DNA from: Pseudomonadota bacterium
GTDB taxonomy: Bacteria > Pseudomonadota > Alphaproteobacteria > Rhizobiales > Rhizobiaceae
DNA length: 12,679 nt
NCBI GenBank assembly: GCA_003242525.1
Contig: QGUU01000025.1
Coordinates: forward strand, 1-12,679
Direction of reading: 5' to 3'
Part shown: piece by piece, positions 6,453-12,679 of the stretch
How the letters are laid out: every line of letters begins with the position of its first letter
How positions within the stretch are numbered: position 1 is the first letter of the stretch
Position numbers and translations under genes: made by a program
Notes under the pieces: generated by a model
What the model was told of the DNA's origin: nothing
Databases searched by the model: none
What the model saw: the letters and a program-made list of their open reading frames with translations, nothing else

Positions 6453-7121
6453 ATGGATCACGCTCCTGTTCCCGACTCGATCACGACCCGGCTCATTGAA
6501 GGTTTCGAGCGCATTGCATTGGTGCTTCGTGCCGAACTCTGGGCCGCCTGCGGTGCGGCCGGAGTCAATCCGGCACAGGCCCAGGTGCTGGCCCTGCTTT
6601 CGGGGCGTCGCGACGGACTGCGCGCCAGGGAGATCGCCGAGCATATGGCCGTGGCCCCGCCAACCATCGCCGACACTCTCGCAGCGCTGGATCGCAAGGG
6701 GCTGGTTGTTCGCGCGCCCGACCCTGCCGATGCCAGGGCGTCCCGGGTGAGGGTGACGGAAGAGGGACGAAGGGTCGGCGGGCTTGTTGCCCAAGCCTCA
6801 TCACAGGTCCGTGCCGCGGTCGCCGCGCTGACGCCGACCGAACAGGCGGACCTGATGCTGGCGCAAATCAAGATCATCCACGCTTTGCAGCAGGCCGGCG
6901 CCATTCCGGTTCAGCGCATGTGCGTCAGCTGCCGCCATTTCCGGCCAAACGCCCATCCCGGCGAGGCCCAACCCCATCATTGCGCCTTCGTGAACGCCCC
7001 AATCGGCGGCCGGGATATCCGGCTCGATTGCGGCGAGCATGAAGCGGCCGATCCGGCCGTCCGGTCTGCCAACTGGACGGCGTTCCAAGCGGAGCGGCCG
7101 CCCCTCCAAGCAAAACCATGA
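6453..7121 (+). CDS. MarR family regulator with C-terminal Cys/His cluster
   Basis: A 222-residue DNA-binding regulator. Residues 12-148 are a MarR-type winged helix: helix 1 (TRLIEGFERIALVLRAELW), the DNA-reading segment REIAEHMAVAPPTIADTLAALDRKGLV (59-85), and the wing RAPDPADARASRVRVTEEG (87-105). An extension follows with C157-x2-C160, H162, H168, H175, H176, C177, C193 and H196 (CVSCRHF, HHCAF, DCGEHE). Its spacing suggests a Zn site or an Fe-S cluster and hence metal or redox sensing. Most MarR proteins of about 140-160 residues lack it. It lies 99 nt after the CopC-CopD gene and 20 nt before the next exported-protein gene, so it likely controls its own promoter and the genes after it. 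Ligand identity is not visible. Confidence 0.9.
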   Translation: MDHAPVPDSITTRLIEGFERIALVLRAELWAACGAAGVNPAQAQVLALLSGRRDGLRAREIAEHMAVAPPTIADTLAALDRKGLVVRAPDPADARASRVRVTEEGRRVGGLVAQASSQVRAAVAALTPTEQADLMLAQIKIIHALQQAGAIPVQRMCVSCRHFRPNAHPGEAQPHHCAFVNAPIGGRDIRLDCGEHEAADPAVRSANWTAFQAERPPLQAKP

Positions 7122-7141
7122 CCAGAGGAAGGAGAAGCACT

Positions 7142-7870
7142 ATGAAATGTTGCGGTCTGAGAGGCGTGGCCGTTGCAGCGTTGGCCCTATCTTGCCTTGG
7201 CGCCGGCGCGTCGGCGCATGAGATCAAGGCCACCGCGGACGAGGCGATAAACGCGTCGTTCGACATTGTGCAGACAAGCATCACCACGGATGGTGCACAG
7301 GCCGTATTTCGGACGCAGGTTCGCGCTGCGGCGGGCGCCTTGAAGCCGCAGGCGACAGGCAAGTTCGAGGGATCGGAAGTCTATGCCTATGTATGGCCGA
7401 CTTCGCTCAATTCGGCCGATGTAGGCTTCGAGGCGGACCAGGGGATTGTGGCCCTTGCCGCGACGTTCCACCCGGATTTCGACGACGCATCGAAGAGGGC
7501 CAGCAATCCCACCAACCGCGACCGGTGGCATGCGCACTGGGTAGTGCTCAATGAAGACGTGGCCTGCCCGGGCGGCCTCAAGGTCAAGGACATCCCGCCA
7601 GGCACGACGCCAAGGCTGCCGCCGGATTGGCCCGGCGCGCCGATCCTGATCGACAGCCCGGAATATCAGACCGACCTGACAGACGCCGTGGTCGAAGTGC
7701 ATGTGCCGCTTGACCAGATCGGCGCGCTGGCGAATGCGCGCTTCGACGGGGTGACGGCAGGTCTCAAGATCAACGCCAACCTTCATGCGCCGCTGCTATG
7801 CGTGCAGAACGTATTCAAAGTCGCCTCGGGCAATCTGAGCCTGCCCGGCCGCGTGGTTCCGGCGCGCTGA
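7142..7870 (+). CDS. Exported protein of unknown family, histidine at mature N-terminus
   Basis: A 242-residue protein with a signal peptide (1-25, ending ASA) predicted to leave His26 first in the mature chain (HEIKAT). The rest looks like a beta-rich soluble periplasmic domain. C142 (ACPGG) and C220 (LLCVQ) may form a disulfide. The segment DRWHAHWVVL (127-136) and H110 give more possible metal ligands. I recognise no named family. The ATG at 7142 is chosen because GGAAGGAG lies about 7 nt upstream; an in-frame ATG at 7118 overlaps the marR stop but would bury the signal peptide behind charged residues. It sits directly behind the MarR gene, so it is probably co-transcribed and metal- or redox-controlled (inference). 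Confidence 0.87.
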   Translation: MKCCGLRGVAVAALALSCLGAGASAHEIKATADEAINASFDIVQTSITTDGAQAVFRTQVRAAAGALKPQATGKFEGSEVYAYVWPTSLNSADVGFEADQGIVALAATFHPDFDDASKRASNPTNRDRWHAHWVVLNEDVACPGGLKVKDIPPGTTPRLPPDWPGAPILIDSPEYQTDLTDAVVEVHVPLDQIGALANARFDGVTAGLKINANLHAPLLCVQNVFKVASGNLSLPGRVVPAR

Positions 7871-7887
7871 GGCGTGTCCGAACGAAA

Positions 7888-7919
7888 GGCGGCCCGACGA
7901 CTGCCATCGCCGGACCGCC
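7888..7919 (+). other. Intercistronic hairpin before the AhpD-like gene
   Basis: GGCGGCC (7888-7894) can pair with GGACCGCC (7912-7919) with one bulged A. It lies in the 86-nt gap and lacks a T-run, so an mRNA-processing or stabilising hairpin is more likely than a terminator. Weak evidence. Confidence 0.25.
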
Positions 7920-7956
7920 CCATGATCCCCTCCAAGCAGAGAAGGAGACAAGCATT

Positions 7957-8502
7957 ATGGCACGTGTGAACCTCGTTGATCCAGCCTCCGCAAACGCAGC
8001 GGTAAAGCCGGCCTTCGACCAGATCAAAGGCGCCTTTGGTGTCGTCCCGAACATGTTCAGGGCGGTGGCGAACTCTCCCGCCGCTCTCGACAGCATGTGG
8101 GGCTCGTTCCGAGCGCTGGGCACCGGCAGGATCGGGGCTAAACTCGGCGAGCAGATTGCAGTTGCCATCGCCGATCGCAATGGCTGCAACTACTGTCTCG
8201 CCGCGCATACCCTGCTCGGCCAGAAGGCCGGTGCAAGCGCCGCCGAGATGGCTGAAGCGCAGGCCGGGCGCTCTGCCGACCCGAGGACGGCAGCTGCGCT
8301 GTCCTTCGCACTCAAGATCATCGAGAACCGAGCGGACGTGACTGTCTCCGATGTGCAGGCCCTGCGTGCGGCCGGTTTCGACGACGGTGAGATCGTCGAG
8401 ATCCTTGCGCATGTCGCGCTGAACCTGTTCACCAACTACGTGAATGTCGCCCTGAACGTGGCCGTGGACTTCCCCGCCATCAAGCTCAGCCGCGCCGCCT
8501 GA
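7957..8502 (+). CDS. Carboxymuconolactone decarboxylase / AhpD-fold peroxidase-like protein
   Basis: A 181-residue cytoplasmic, all-helical protein. The active-site signature of the AhpD-like group is intact: GEQIAVAIADRNGCNYCLAAHT, with Glu65, Cys77-x2-Cys80 and His84. PNMFRAVANSPAALDSMW (31-48) and the C-terminal ALNLFTNYVNVAL (154-166) are also typical. Such proteins reduce peroxides, or organic substrates, using the CxxC pair recharged by a thiol donor; decarboxylase activity is unlikely with this CxxC form. A strong ribosome site (AGAAGGAGA, 7940-7948) sets the start. The following gene encodes a CPGC redoxin, a plausible electron donor. The substrate is not known from sequence. Confidence 0.9.
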   Translation: MARVNLVDPASANAAVKPAFDQIKGAFGVVPNMFRAVANSPAALDSMWGSFRALGTGRIGAKLGEQIAVAIADRNGCNYCLAAHTLLGQKAGASAAEMAEAQAGRSADPRTAAALSFALKIIENRADVTVSDVQALRAAGFDDGEIVEILAHVALNLFTNYVNVALNVAVDFPAIKLSRAA

Positions 8503-8570
8503 CCAACGGGCCGGACGCTGGTGGTGCTATGCGTTCGGCCCATATGCCTGCATCCAGACGAGGTTTGGAC

Positions 8571-9113
8571 ATGACTGCTATCGCGCCAGAACTTGCCGTC
8601 TCCCAATGGTTCAACTCGCCCCGGCCGCTTTCGCTTGCCGCGTTGCGCGGGAAGGTCATCGTCCTGCACGCTTTCCAGATGCTCTGTCCCGGCTGCGTCG
8701 CCCACGCGCTGCCGCAGGCGGAGCGACTGCACCGCCTGTTCAATCACCGCTCGGACGTTGCGGTTGTCGGCCTGCACACAGTATTCGAACATCATGCGGC
8801 GATGACGCCGGTGTCGTTGGAGGCCTTCATTCACGAGTACCGGTTGACCTTCCCGATCGGCGTTGACGAAGCGAGCAATGGGAACCCCATTCCTGTCACC
8901 ATGCGTCGCTTTGGGATGCGCGGTACGCCCACGACGATCATCATCGATCAGGCCGGATGCATTGTTGAACACGCCTTTGGCAAGGTCGACGATCTCGCTT
9001 TGGGCGTACTGATCGGGTCGCTCACCGCAAGGGCGGCGACGTCCAAGGTGCCGGAGTCGGCCGCGGATTGCGCCGATGGCGTTTGTCCCGCGCCAGCCGG
9101 GAACGCCGCCTGA
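8571..9113 (+). CDS. Thioredoxin-fold redoxin (TlpA/AhpC-TSA-like) with CPGC active site
   Basis: A 180-residue cytoplasmic protein with thioredoxin fold. The strand GKVIVLHAFQ (27-36) leads into MLCPGC (37-42), giving the redox pair C39-C42; the cis-proline loop is RGTPTTIIID (117-126, Pro120). Further cysteines occur at 130, 167 and 172; the last two (CADGVC) form a C-terminal pair that could shuttle electrons or bind metal. No signal peptide is present, unlike secreted TlpA proteins. The ATG at 8571 is preferred because GAGG lies 7 nt upstream; an in-frame ATG at 8529 has no ribosome site. The stop overlaps the MOSC start (TGATG), indicating translational coupling. It may reduce the AhpD-like protein encoded just upstream (inference). 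Confidence 0.87.
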   Translation: MTAIAPELAVSQWFNSPRPLSLAALRGKVIVLHAFQMLCPGCVAHALPQAERLHRLFNHRSDVAVVGLHTVFEHHAAMTPVSLEAFIHEYRLTFPIGVDEASNGNPIPVTMRRFGMRGTPTTIIIDQAGCIVEHAFGKVDDLALGVLIGSLTARAATSKVPESAADCADGVCPAPAGNAA

Positions 9114-9832
9114 TGGTCCCACTCAAACCCACCGTGCTGATTGGTAGTGTCGCGTCCCTTGGGCCCGGTGGACCGCCGAGCGGCATCGCCAAGCGCCCCA
9201 TTGTCGGCCAGTGGCAGATCGCGCGGGAGGGGCTGGTAGGCGATGCCCAGGGGGATCGCAGGCATCATGGGGGACCGGAGAAGGCGATCCATCAATATCC
9301 TTTCGAGCATTATGCGGCATGGTCTGCCGAAATTGGTGCGCATCCGGTGCTGACAGCGCCCGGCGCCTTCGGCGAAAACCTGTCTGCCACGGGCTGGACG
9401 GAGGAAAATGTCTGCGTCGGCGACATAGCCCGTTTCGGCAACGCGCTACTGCAGGTCGCGCAGGGTCGTCAGCCGTGCTTCAAGCTCAATCTGCGGTTCG
9501 GCCGCAAAGGCATGGCGCGCGACGTGCAGCGCACCGGCCGCACAGGCTGGTACTGGCGCGTGCTGGAGGAAGGAACGGCGGACGAAGGCGACACGCTCAC
9601 CATCGTTGAGCGGCCGCGACCGGAATGGCCGATCAGCCGCTTGGTCAGGCTGCTTTACCGCGACACCCGAAAGCAGGACGAGCTTGTTCTCATGGCCAAT
9701 CTGACCGAGCTCGCCGAAGGCTGGCGTGCGCTCGCTCGTCGGCGGCTGGAGAGCGGCTTGGTCGAAGATTGGACCAAGCGCCTGGATGGCCCGCCCTCGC
9801 GGGCGACTGGTCATTTCGCTGGAGACGGCTAA
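9113..9832 (+). CDS. MOSC domain protein, YiiM-like
   Basis: A 239-residue protein. The MOSC (molybdenum cofactor sulfurase C-terminal) domain spans about 5-165: GLVGDAQGDRRHHGGPEKAIHQYP (40-63), FEHYAAW, GAFGENLSATG (84-94) and GRQPCFKLN (118-126) with Cys122, the conserved residue thought to ligate the molybdenum cofactor. Residues 170-225 resemble the 3-alpha C-terminal domain of YiiM. YiiM reduces N-hydroxylated bases such as 6-hydroxylaminopurine, so a reductase acting on N-hydroxylated or electrophilic compounds is a reasonable guess. The ATG at 9113 overlaps the previous stop; an earlier in-frame ATG at 9068 lies inside the redoxin gene. Its stop overlaps by 4 nt the stop of the convergent AraC gene. 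Confidence 0.9.
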   Translation: MVPLKPTVLIGSVASLGPGGPPSGIAKRPIVGQWQIAREGLVGDAQGDRRHHGGPEKAIHQYPFEHYAAWSAEIGAHPVLTAPGAFGENLSATGWTEENVCVGDIARFGNALLQVAQGRQPCFKLNLRFGRKGMARDVQRTGRTGWYWRVLEEGTADEGDTLTIVERPRPEWPISRLVRLLYRDTRKQDELVLMANLTELAEGWRALARRRLESGLVEDWTKRLDGPPSRATGHFAGDG

Positions 9833-10803
9833 TTGCGTAGCCCGACGGTATATTGAGGATAACCCCGGAGCTCGCTGGGCGAATATCCGAACCGCTTCTT
9901 GAATGCGCGATTGAAGTGCGAAATGTCATTGAAGCCGGAGCTCAAGGCGATCTCGCTGATTGATCGGTAGGACTGGCGTATGTCCGATAAAGACGCGTGT
10001 ATCGCAGACAGCCGCAACTCATGCAGAAATTTTGAAAAGGTTATTCCGTCCCTGGAGAACAGGCGCTGAATGTAGCGCGGATGAAATTTAAACTTCTTGC
10101 ATACTTCATCTATGGAAAAGCCCGGATCATGAAAACGGAGGCGTATGTAGTTCTTGATCTCGATGAGGGTGGCAGCCTTCAGGCCTCCTTCGTAAGGCGT
10201 TCTGTCATGATCCCTCGCGAGGACGCTGATGAACAGGTCCTTGATGTGGGACGCAGCAAGTCGTCTCATATCCTGGTGGAATGCCTGCTCACTGGCGGTC
10301 AGGGTGCGGATGTAAGACAGAAGCAATCCAAGCACCGGGTCTCCGGCAGGAATACGGCTCAAGACCGATTGTTCCGGCCCGGCAATGAATGGCAGCAATG
10401 CACTCCGGCTGACAAGCACGCAATGAAATTGCCCACTCGCATTCGATTCCAAGATGGAGGGTTCGCTGGTCAGCATGAACGTGGCGTCGCCCGGCGCAAG
10501 CATCAATTCCTTGCCGCGCTGCGCCGTCGCTACCGGGCAGGTACTGACGACGAGGCCAATGTAGTCCTTACCGTCCTTCGTCAGCGCCGCCGAACGTAGC
10601 AGGCGCAGGGACGATACATCCGTGCTGAGAATGTGCAGGTCATGGGTGGATCGAACGATGACATCGGCGCTGAAGGGGGATTCGCCAACGGGCTCCACCT
10701 CAGCCCCAAAGACCTGTTTTCCCCAGTAGTCCCGCCAGGCGGGAATACGATCCTTTATGTCGAGGTTGTCCGTCGAAAAGCAGACAGGAGTGAAATCCCC
10801 CAT
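9829..10803 (-). CDS. AraC family transcriptional regulator
   Basis: A 324-residue regulator. The N-terminal part (about 10-190) resembles the AraC_binding_2 domain (RIPAWRDYWGKQVFGAEVEP at 19-38), which senses small aromatic or hydrophobic ligands in several relatives. The C-terminal AraC-type DNA-binding domain spans about 212-318, with two helix-turn-helix motifs near 230-250 (SIDEVCKKFKFHPRYIQRLF) and 282-303, and the family signature SGFNDISHFNRAFKKRFGYSPSEL. GGGGA (in AAGGGGA) lies about 7 nt before the ATG at 10803. It is divergent from the secreted repeat protein and convergent with the MOSC gene, so either could be its target; the shared upstream gap favours the secreted protein. Base composition appears more AT-rich than in the genes to its left. 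Confidence 0.92.
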   Translation of the reverse strand: MGDFTPVCFSTDNLDIKDRIPAWRDYWGKQVFGAEVEPVGESPFSADVIVRSTHDLHILSTDVSSLRLLRSAALTKDGKDYIGLVVSTCPVATAQRGKELMLAPGDATFMLTSEPSILESNASGQFHCVLVSRSALLPFIAGPEQSVLSRIPAGDPVLGLLLSYIRTLTASEQAFHQDMRRLAASHIKDLFISVLARDHDRTPYEGGLKAATLIEIKNYIRLRFHDPGFSIDEVCKKFKFHPRYIQRLFSRDGITFSKFLHELRLSAIHASLSDIRQSYRSISEIALSSGFNDISHFNRAFKKRFGYSPSELRGYPQYTVGLRN

Positions 10804-10857
10804 ACGATGTCCCCTTGCTTCTTCAGGGTGAGTTCTGTGGGCACAGTCTCCGTCTCG

Positions 10858-10896
10858 ATCAGCTTTGGATTTCTAGATGTTGTCAAGTGCCGACAA
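10858..10896 (-). promoter_or_regulatory. Candidate promoter of the AraC gene with overlapping inverted repeat
   Basis: On the minus strand a perfect -35 TTGACA (10886-10881) is followed after 17 nt by a poor -10 (GCTGAT, 10863-10858). The inverted repeat TTGTC-n7-GACAA (10880-10896) overlaps the -35. This would fit autoregulation of the regulator, but the -10 is weak. Confidence 0.3.
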
Positions 10897-10949
10897 GGCG
10901 TGGTCGCCAGAGTCCAAGCAAGATCGCGAATTCCAGGTTAGCATATCGC

Positions 10950-10966
10950 GAAACATGTCATGTTTC
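10950..10966. promoter_or_regulatory. Perfect 17-bp palindrome, candidate operator in the divergent gap
   Basis: GAAACATG-T-CATGTTTC has two perfect 8-nt arms around one central base. It lies 147 nt before the AraC start and 70 nt before the secreted-protein start, and just upstream of a TATAGA -10-like element at 10982-10987. This is the cleanest operator candidate of the window. AraC proteins more often bind direct repeats, so another dimeric regulator is possible. Confidence 0.5.
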
Positions 10967-10981
10967 CAATGAGGAACCAAC

Positions 10982-10987
10982 TATAGA
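10982..10987 (+). promoter_or_regulatory. Candidate -10 element of the secreted repeat protein gene
   Basis: TATAGA lies about 50 nt before the ATG at 11037. The position where a -35 would fall overlaps the right arm of the 17-bp palindrome and has no good hexamer, which suggests control by a bound regulator. Confidence 0.3.
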
Positions 10988-11036
10988 AGATGTCAAACCA
11001 GACCAAGGGCTTTGCGGAACTGTGAGGTGAGATGCA

Positions 11037-12679
11037 ATGTGGTCCAAACTTCTCACGCCGGTTCTCACCGCTATTTCCATATGGTTGGTTGCTACTGCGG
11101 CGCTCGCATTTCCTTTAACTGCCACTTCTATCGGTCGCCTTGAGGGTAACGTCGCACGAGCCGATCTACCTGTAGTCGAAGTCAACGAACGCATATTGAT
11201 ACGGCGGCCGGCCGGTGCTTCCAATCAAAAGCAGCGCATGACATCCCCAAGGCCTGCCCCGCAAGCGCTGCAGCGGTCGACCGGAAGCAAGGCAGTACCG
11301 CGTCAGCCATTGCTGAATACGCAGAGAAATCTTTCGCCTGGCGTCAACCAGCGCAAAAACCCCATATCCACTGCGAAACGCCCGGGCACCCGCTCCGACA
11401 CGGCAGGCAAGACGACTTCGAAAAATACTGCAGCAGAGCTTTTGCGTGACATCATTCGTGGCAAGCCCACGGCATCAAAGCCTGCCGGCCGAAACGCGGA
11501 GAAGAGCAAACAGGCGCCACCGGCACGATCGCCGAAGCGAGAGGCAATAGGACGGAAGCCGCCCCAGCCCACGAAGATCGACAAAGCCTCTGGACGTGCC
11601 GATAAAGCAGTCTCGCCTGGAGTGGTTACGACAAAAGCTCCGGTTCCGCTGCCACGGCCCTCCACCGAGGCTGGGGACCGGGTGCTGCCGGAGCTTGCCG
11701 AAAGGGGAGCGTCGTCTGAGGAGTCCGCTGGATCAGAAACGAACCAACGGGCTGGCGACCGGGCGGATGCGGCATCGGGGGCAGCGCAATCGTCCGCAAA
11801 GGACGGGCAGGGGCAGGCAGACAGGGTGGCCGGCGATCAACAGCAGGAGACTTCCGGAGACAAGACACAGAGCCGAAGCGCCACAGAGAATCCCCGCGCC
11901 GCCCTTGTTGGTGATATGGCGGCGATGGGCATAGGCGACGACATCCAGAAGGCAGCGCTGGAAATATTCGCCAAGGACCCGACCGAGAAAGGCCGGGAAG
12001 AGGCGACGAGCGTGGCCGTCGCAGCCCAATACGGCATTCCCCTTGATGCTGCGAAAAAGGCGTGGAGCAAGGCGGAGGGCAAGCCGCTGACTGCGGATAA
12101 GCTCATTGACCTGATCGGTACGACCGCTCTTCTCGGCGATCTGGATTCTGTCGAAAGGATGAAGGACGACGCTTATTGGGATCGGGTTGCGGAAAAGGGT
12201 GTGGATCAGGTCATCAAGGACTCCATCCGTGAGGTGTTCGAAATCCCTGACAAGGCCATCGAGGATCCTCAACTGTCGGCGTCCGATATAATTAGCCTTA
12301 TTGGCAAGACTGCAAGTGTAGGGGACCTCGATGCTGTCGACAGGATGAAGGATGAGGCCTATTGGGACCGCGTCAAGGAAAAGGGACTGGATCAGGCCGT
12401 CAAGGATTCAATCGGCCTTACGCAGGGACTTCCCCAAGAGCTAGTGGAAGACGGCGATATCAGCCCATCCGAATTGCTGGACATTGCCGCCAAAATCCAG
12501 GGTGCGAAAGCAAAGCCTGACCAAGAGCTGGTCCGGGGTGCCCCTGTTGGCATGGTCCAGGGGGATGCTCCGCAGGATACGCCGAACGAAGGGGCTAATG
12601 CTCCGAACAAAGGACCGCAAGACGACATAGATCTCTCCAATGCAGTGCGCGGCGGGGCCTTGGTGCAAGACGAGGGAGA
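11037..12679 (+). CDS. Secreted low-complexity protein with tandem 62-residue repeats (runs off right edge)
   Basis: An open frame of 547 codons without a stop up to the window edge. AGGTGA (11025-11030) lies 6 nt before the ATG. Residues 1-24 are a signal peptide (MWSKLLTPVL, hydrophobic core, TAALA). About 60-210 is a Pro/Lys/Arg/Ser-rich, probably disordered tract with a strong positive charge; 210-285 is acidic, Ser/Gln/Ala-rich. From about 286 the chain becomes helical (ALVGDMAAMGIGDDIQKAAL), then come two tandem 62-residue repeats (351-412, 413-474) and the beginning of a third (ISPSELLDIAAKIQ at 475). A second low-complexity stretch (PDQ, APNKGPQDD) follows. I recognise no known family. 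It may be an envelope or surface protein, perhaps very long. It is divergent from the AraC regulator, and its codon use appears more AT-rich near the start. Confidence 0.82.
   Translation, partial: MWSKLLTPVLTAISIWLVATAALAFPLTATSIGRLEGNVARADLPVVEVNERILIRRPAGASNQKQRMTSPRPAPQALQRSTGSKAVPRQPLLNTQRNLSPGVNQRKNPISTAKRPGTRSDTAGKTTSKNTAAELLRDIIRGKPTASKPAGRNAEKSKQAPPARSPKREAIGRKPPQPTKIDKASGRADKAVSPGVVTTKAPVPLPRPSTEAGDRVLPELAERGASSEESAGSETNQRAGDRADAASGAAQSSAKDGQGQADRVAGDQQQETSGDKTQSRSATENPRAALVGDMAAMGIGDDIQKAALEIFAKDPTEKGREEATSVAVAAQYGIPLDAAKKAWSKAEGKPLTADKLIDLIGTTALLGDLDSVERMKDDAYWDRVAEKGVDQVIKDSIREVFEIPDKAIEDPQLSASDIISLIGKTASVGDLDAVDRMKDEAYWDRVKEKGLDQAVKDSIGLTQGLPQELVEDGDISPSELLDIAAKIQGAKAKPDQELVRGAPVGMVQGDAPQDTPNEGANAPNKGPQDDIDLSNAVRGGALVQDEG
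12087..12458 (+). repeat. Two tandem 186-bp coding repeats
   Basis: Units at 12087-12272 and 12273-12458 encode 62 residues each, with 35 of 62 identical by hand count. The core is GDLD-x-V-x-RMKD-x-AYWDRV-x-EKG-x-DQ-x-x-KDSI. A third unit begins exactly one period later at 12459 (ISPSELLD against LTADKLID and LSASDIIS) and then diverges. The 62 residues before the first unit (289-350) also end in a GIP-turn-helix pattern and may be a decayed unit. Confidence 0.85.

Noticed and set aside
7118..7141. Upstream ATG overlapping the marR stop for the exported protein
   Set aside because: The ATG at 7142 follows a strong GGAAGGAG and gives a standard signal peptide.
8529..8570. Upstream ATG for the redoxin
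   Set aside because: No ribosome site; the ATG at 8571 has GAGG at ideal spacing.
10081..10599. Plus-strand frame of 172 codons
   Set aside because: Antisense to the AraC gene, whose signature motifs are unambiguous.
11733..12272. Minus-strand frame of 179 codons and the neighbouring plus-strand frame at 11596-11934
   Set aside because: Both are shadows of the long secreted protein, whose frame has a signal peptide, a ribosome site and tandem repeats in register.
12087..12480. Possible CRISPR or mobile repeat
   Set aside because: The 186-bp units are contiguous and coding, with substitutions favouring conserved residues; there are no spacers.

Overview
The window is GC-rich throughout, with Shine-Dalgarno-led genes, a TonB-dependent outer-membrane receptor and many Sec signal peptides. 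This fits a Gram-negative bacterium, most likely an alphaproteobacterium. That is an inference from composition and gene families; no rRNA or other marker gene is present. No tRNA, rRNA, CRISPR array, transposase or integrase was found.

Layout. (1) Positions 1-613, minus strand: the N-terminal third of a BtuB-type vitamin B12 receptor, running off the left edge, preceded by a cobalamin riboswitch (about 804-980) and a plausible promoter. (2) 1186-3089, plus strand: two genes joined by an ATGA overlap. One is a stand-alone PNPOx-like split-barrel protein. The other looks like a one-component regulator with a split barrel, a GAF domain and a winged-helix-like C-terminus. (3) 3090-3454: a non-coding gap. 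(4) 3455-6353: a copper-handling block with an uncharacterised secreted His-rich protein, a YcnI (DUF1775) protein and a YcnJ-like CopC-CopD fusion. (5) 6453-9832: a MarR regulator with a C-terminal Cys/His cluster, a secreted protein of unknown family, an AhpD/carboxymuconolactone-decarboxylase-fold protein, a CPGC redoxin and a YiiM-like MOSC protein, all on one strand. (6) 9829-10803, minus strand: an AraC-family regulator converging on the MOSC gene with overlapping stops. (7) 11037 to the right edge, plus strand: an open-ended gene for a long secreted low-complexity protein with tandem 62-residue repeats, transcribed divergently from the AraC gene across a gap that holds a perfect 17-bp palindrome.

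How the parts may work together. Blocks 4 and 5 read as a metal and redox module. YcnI, CopC-CopD and two (possibly three) further exported proteins would handle copper in the periplasm, several with a histidine predicted as first mature residue. The MarR protein, with a Cys/His cluster that could sense metal or redox state, heads the thiol-redox trio. Block 2 is a candidate flavin, heme or small-ligand sensor system next to, but divergent from, the B12 uptake gene. Block 7 is a separate regulator/secreted-protein pair and looks more AT-rich than the rest.

The least described items are the split-barrel/GAF/winged-helix regulator, the two uncharacterised exported proteins of the copper block, the Cys-cluster MarR with an apparently leaderless promoter, and the repeat-containing secreted protein.
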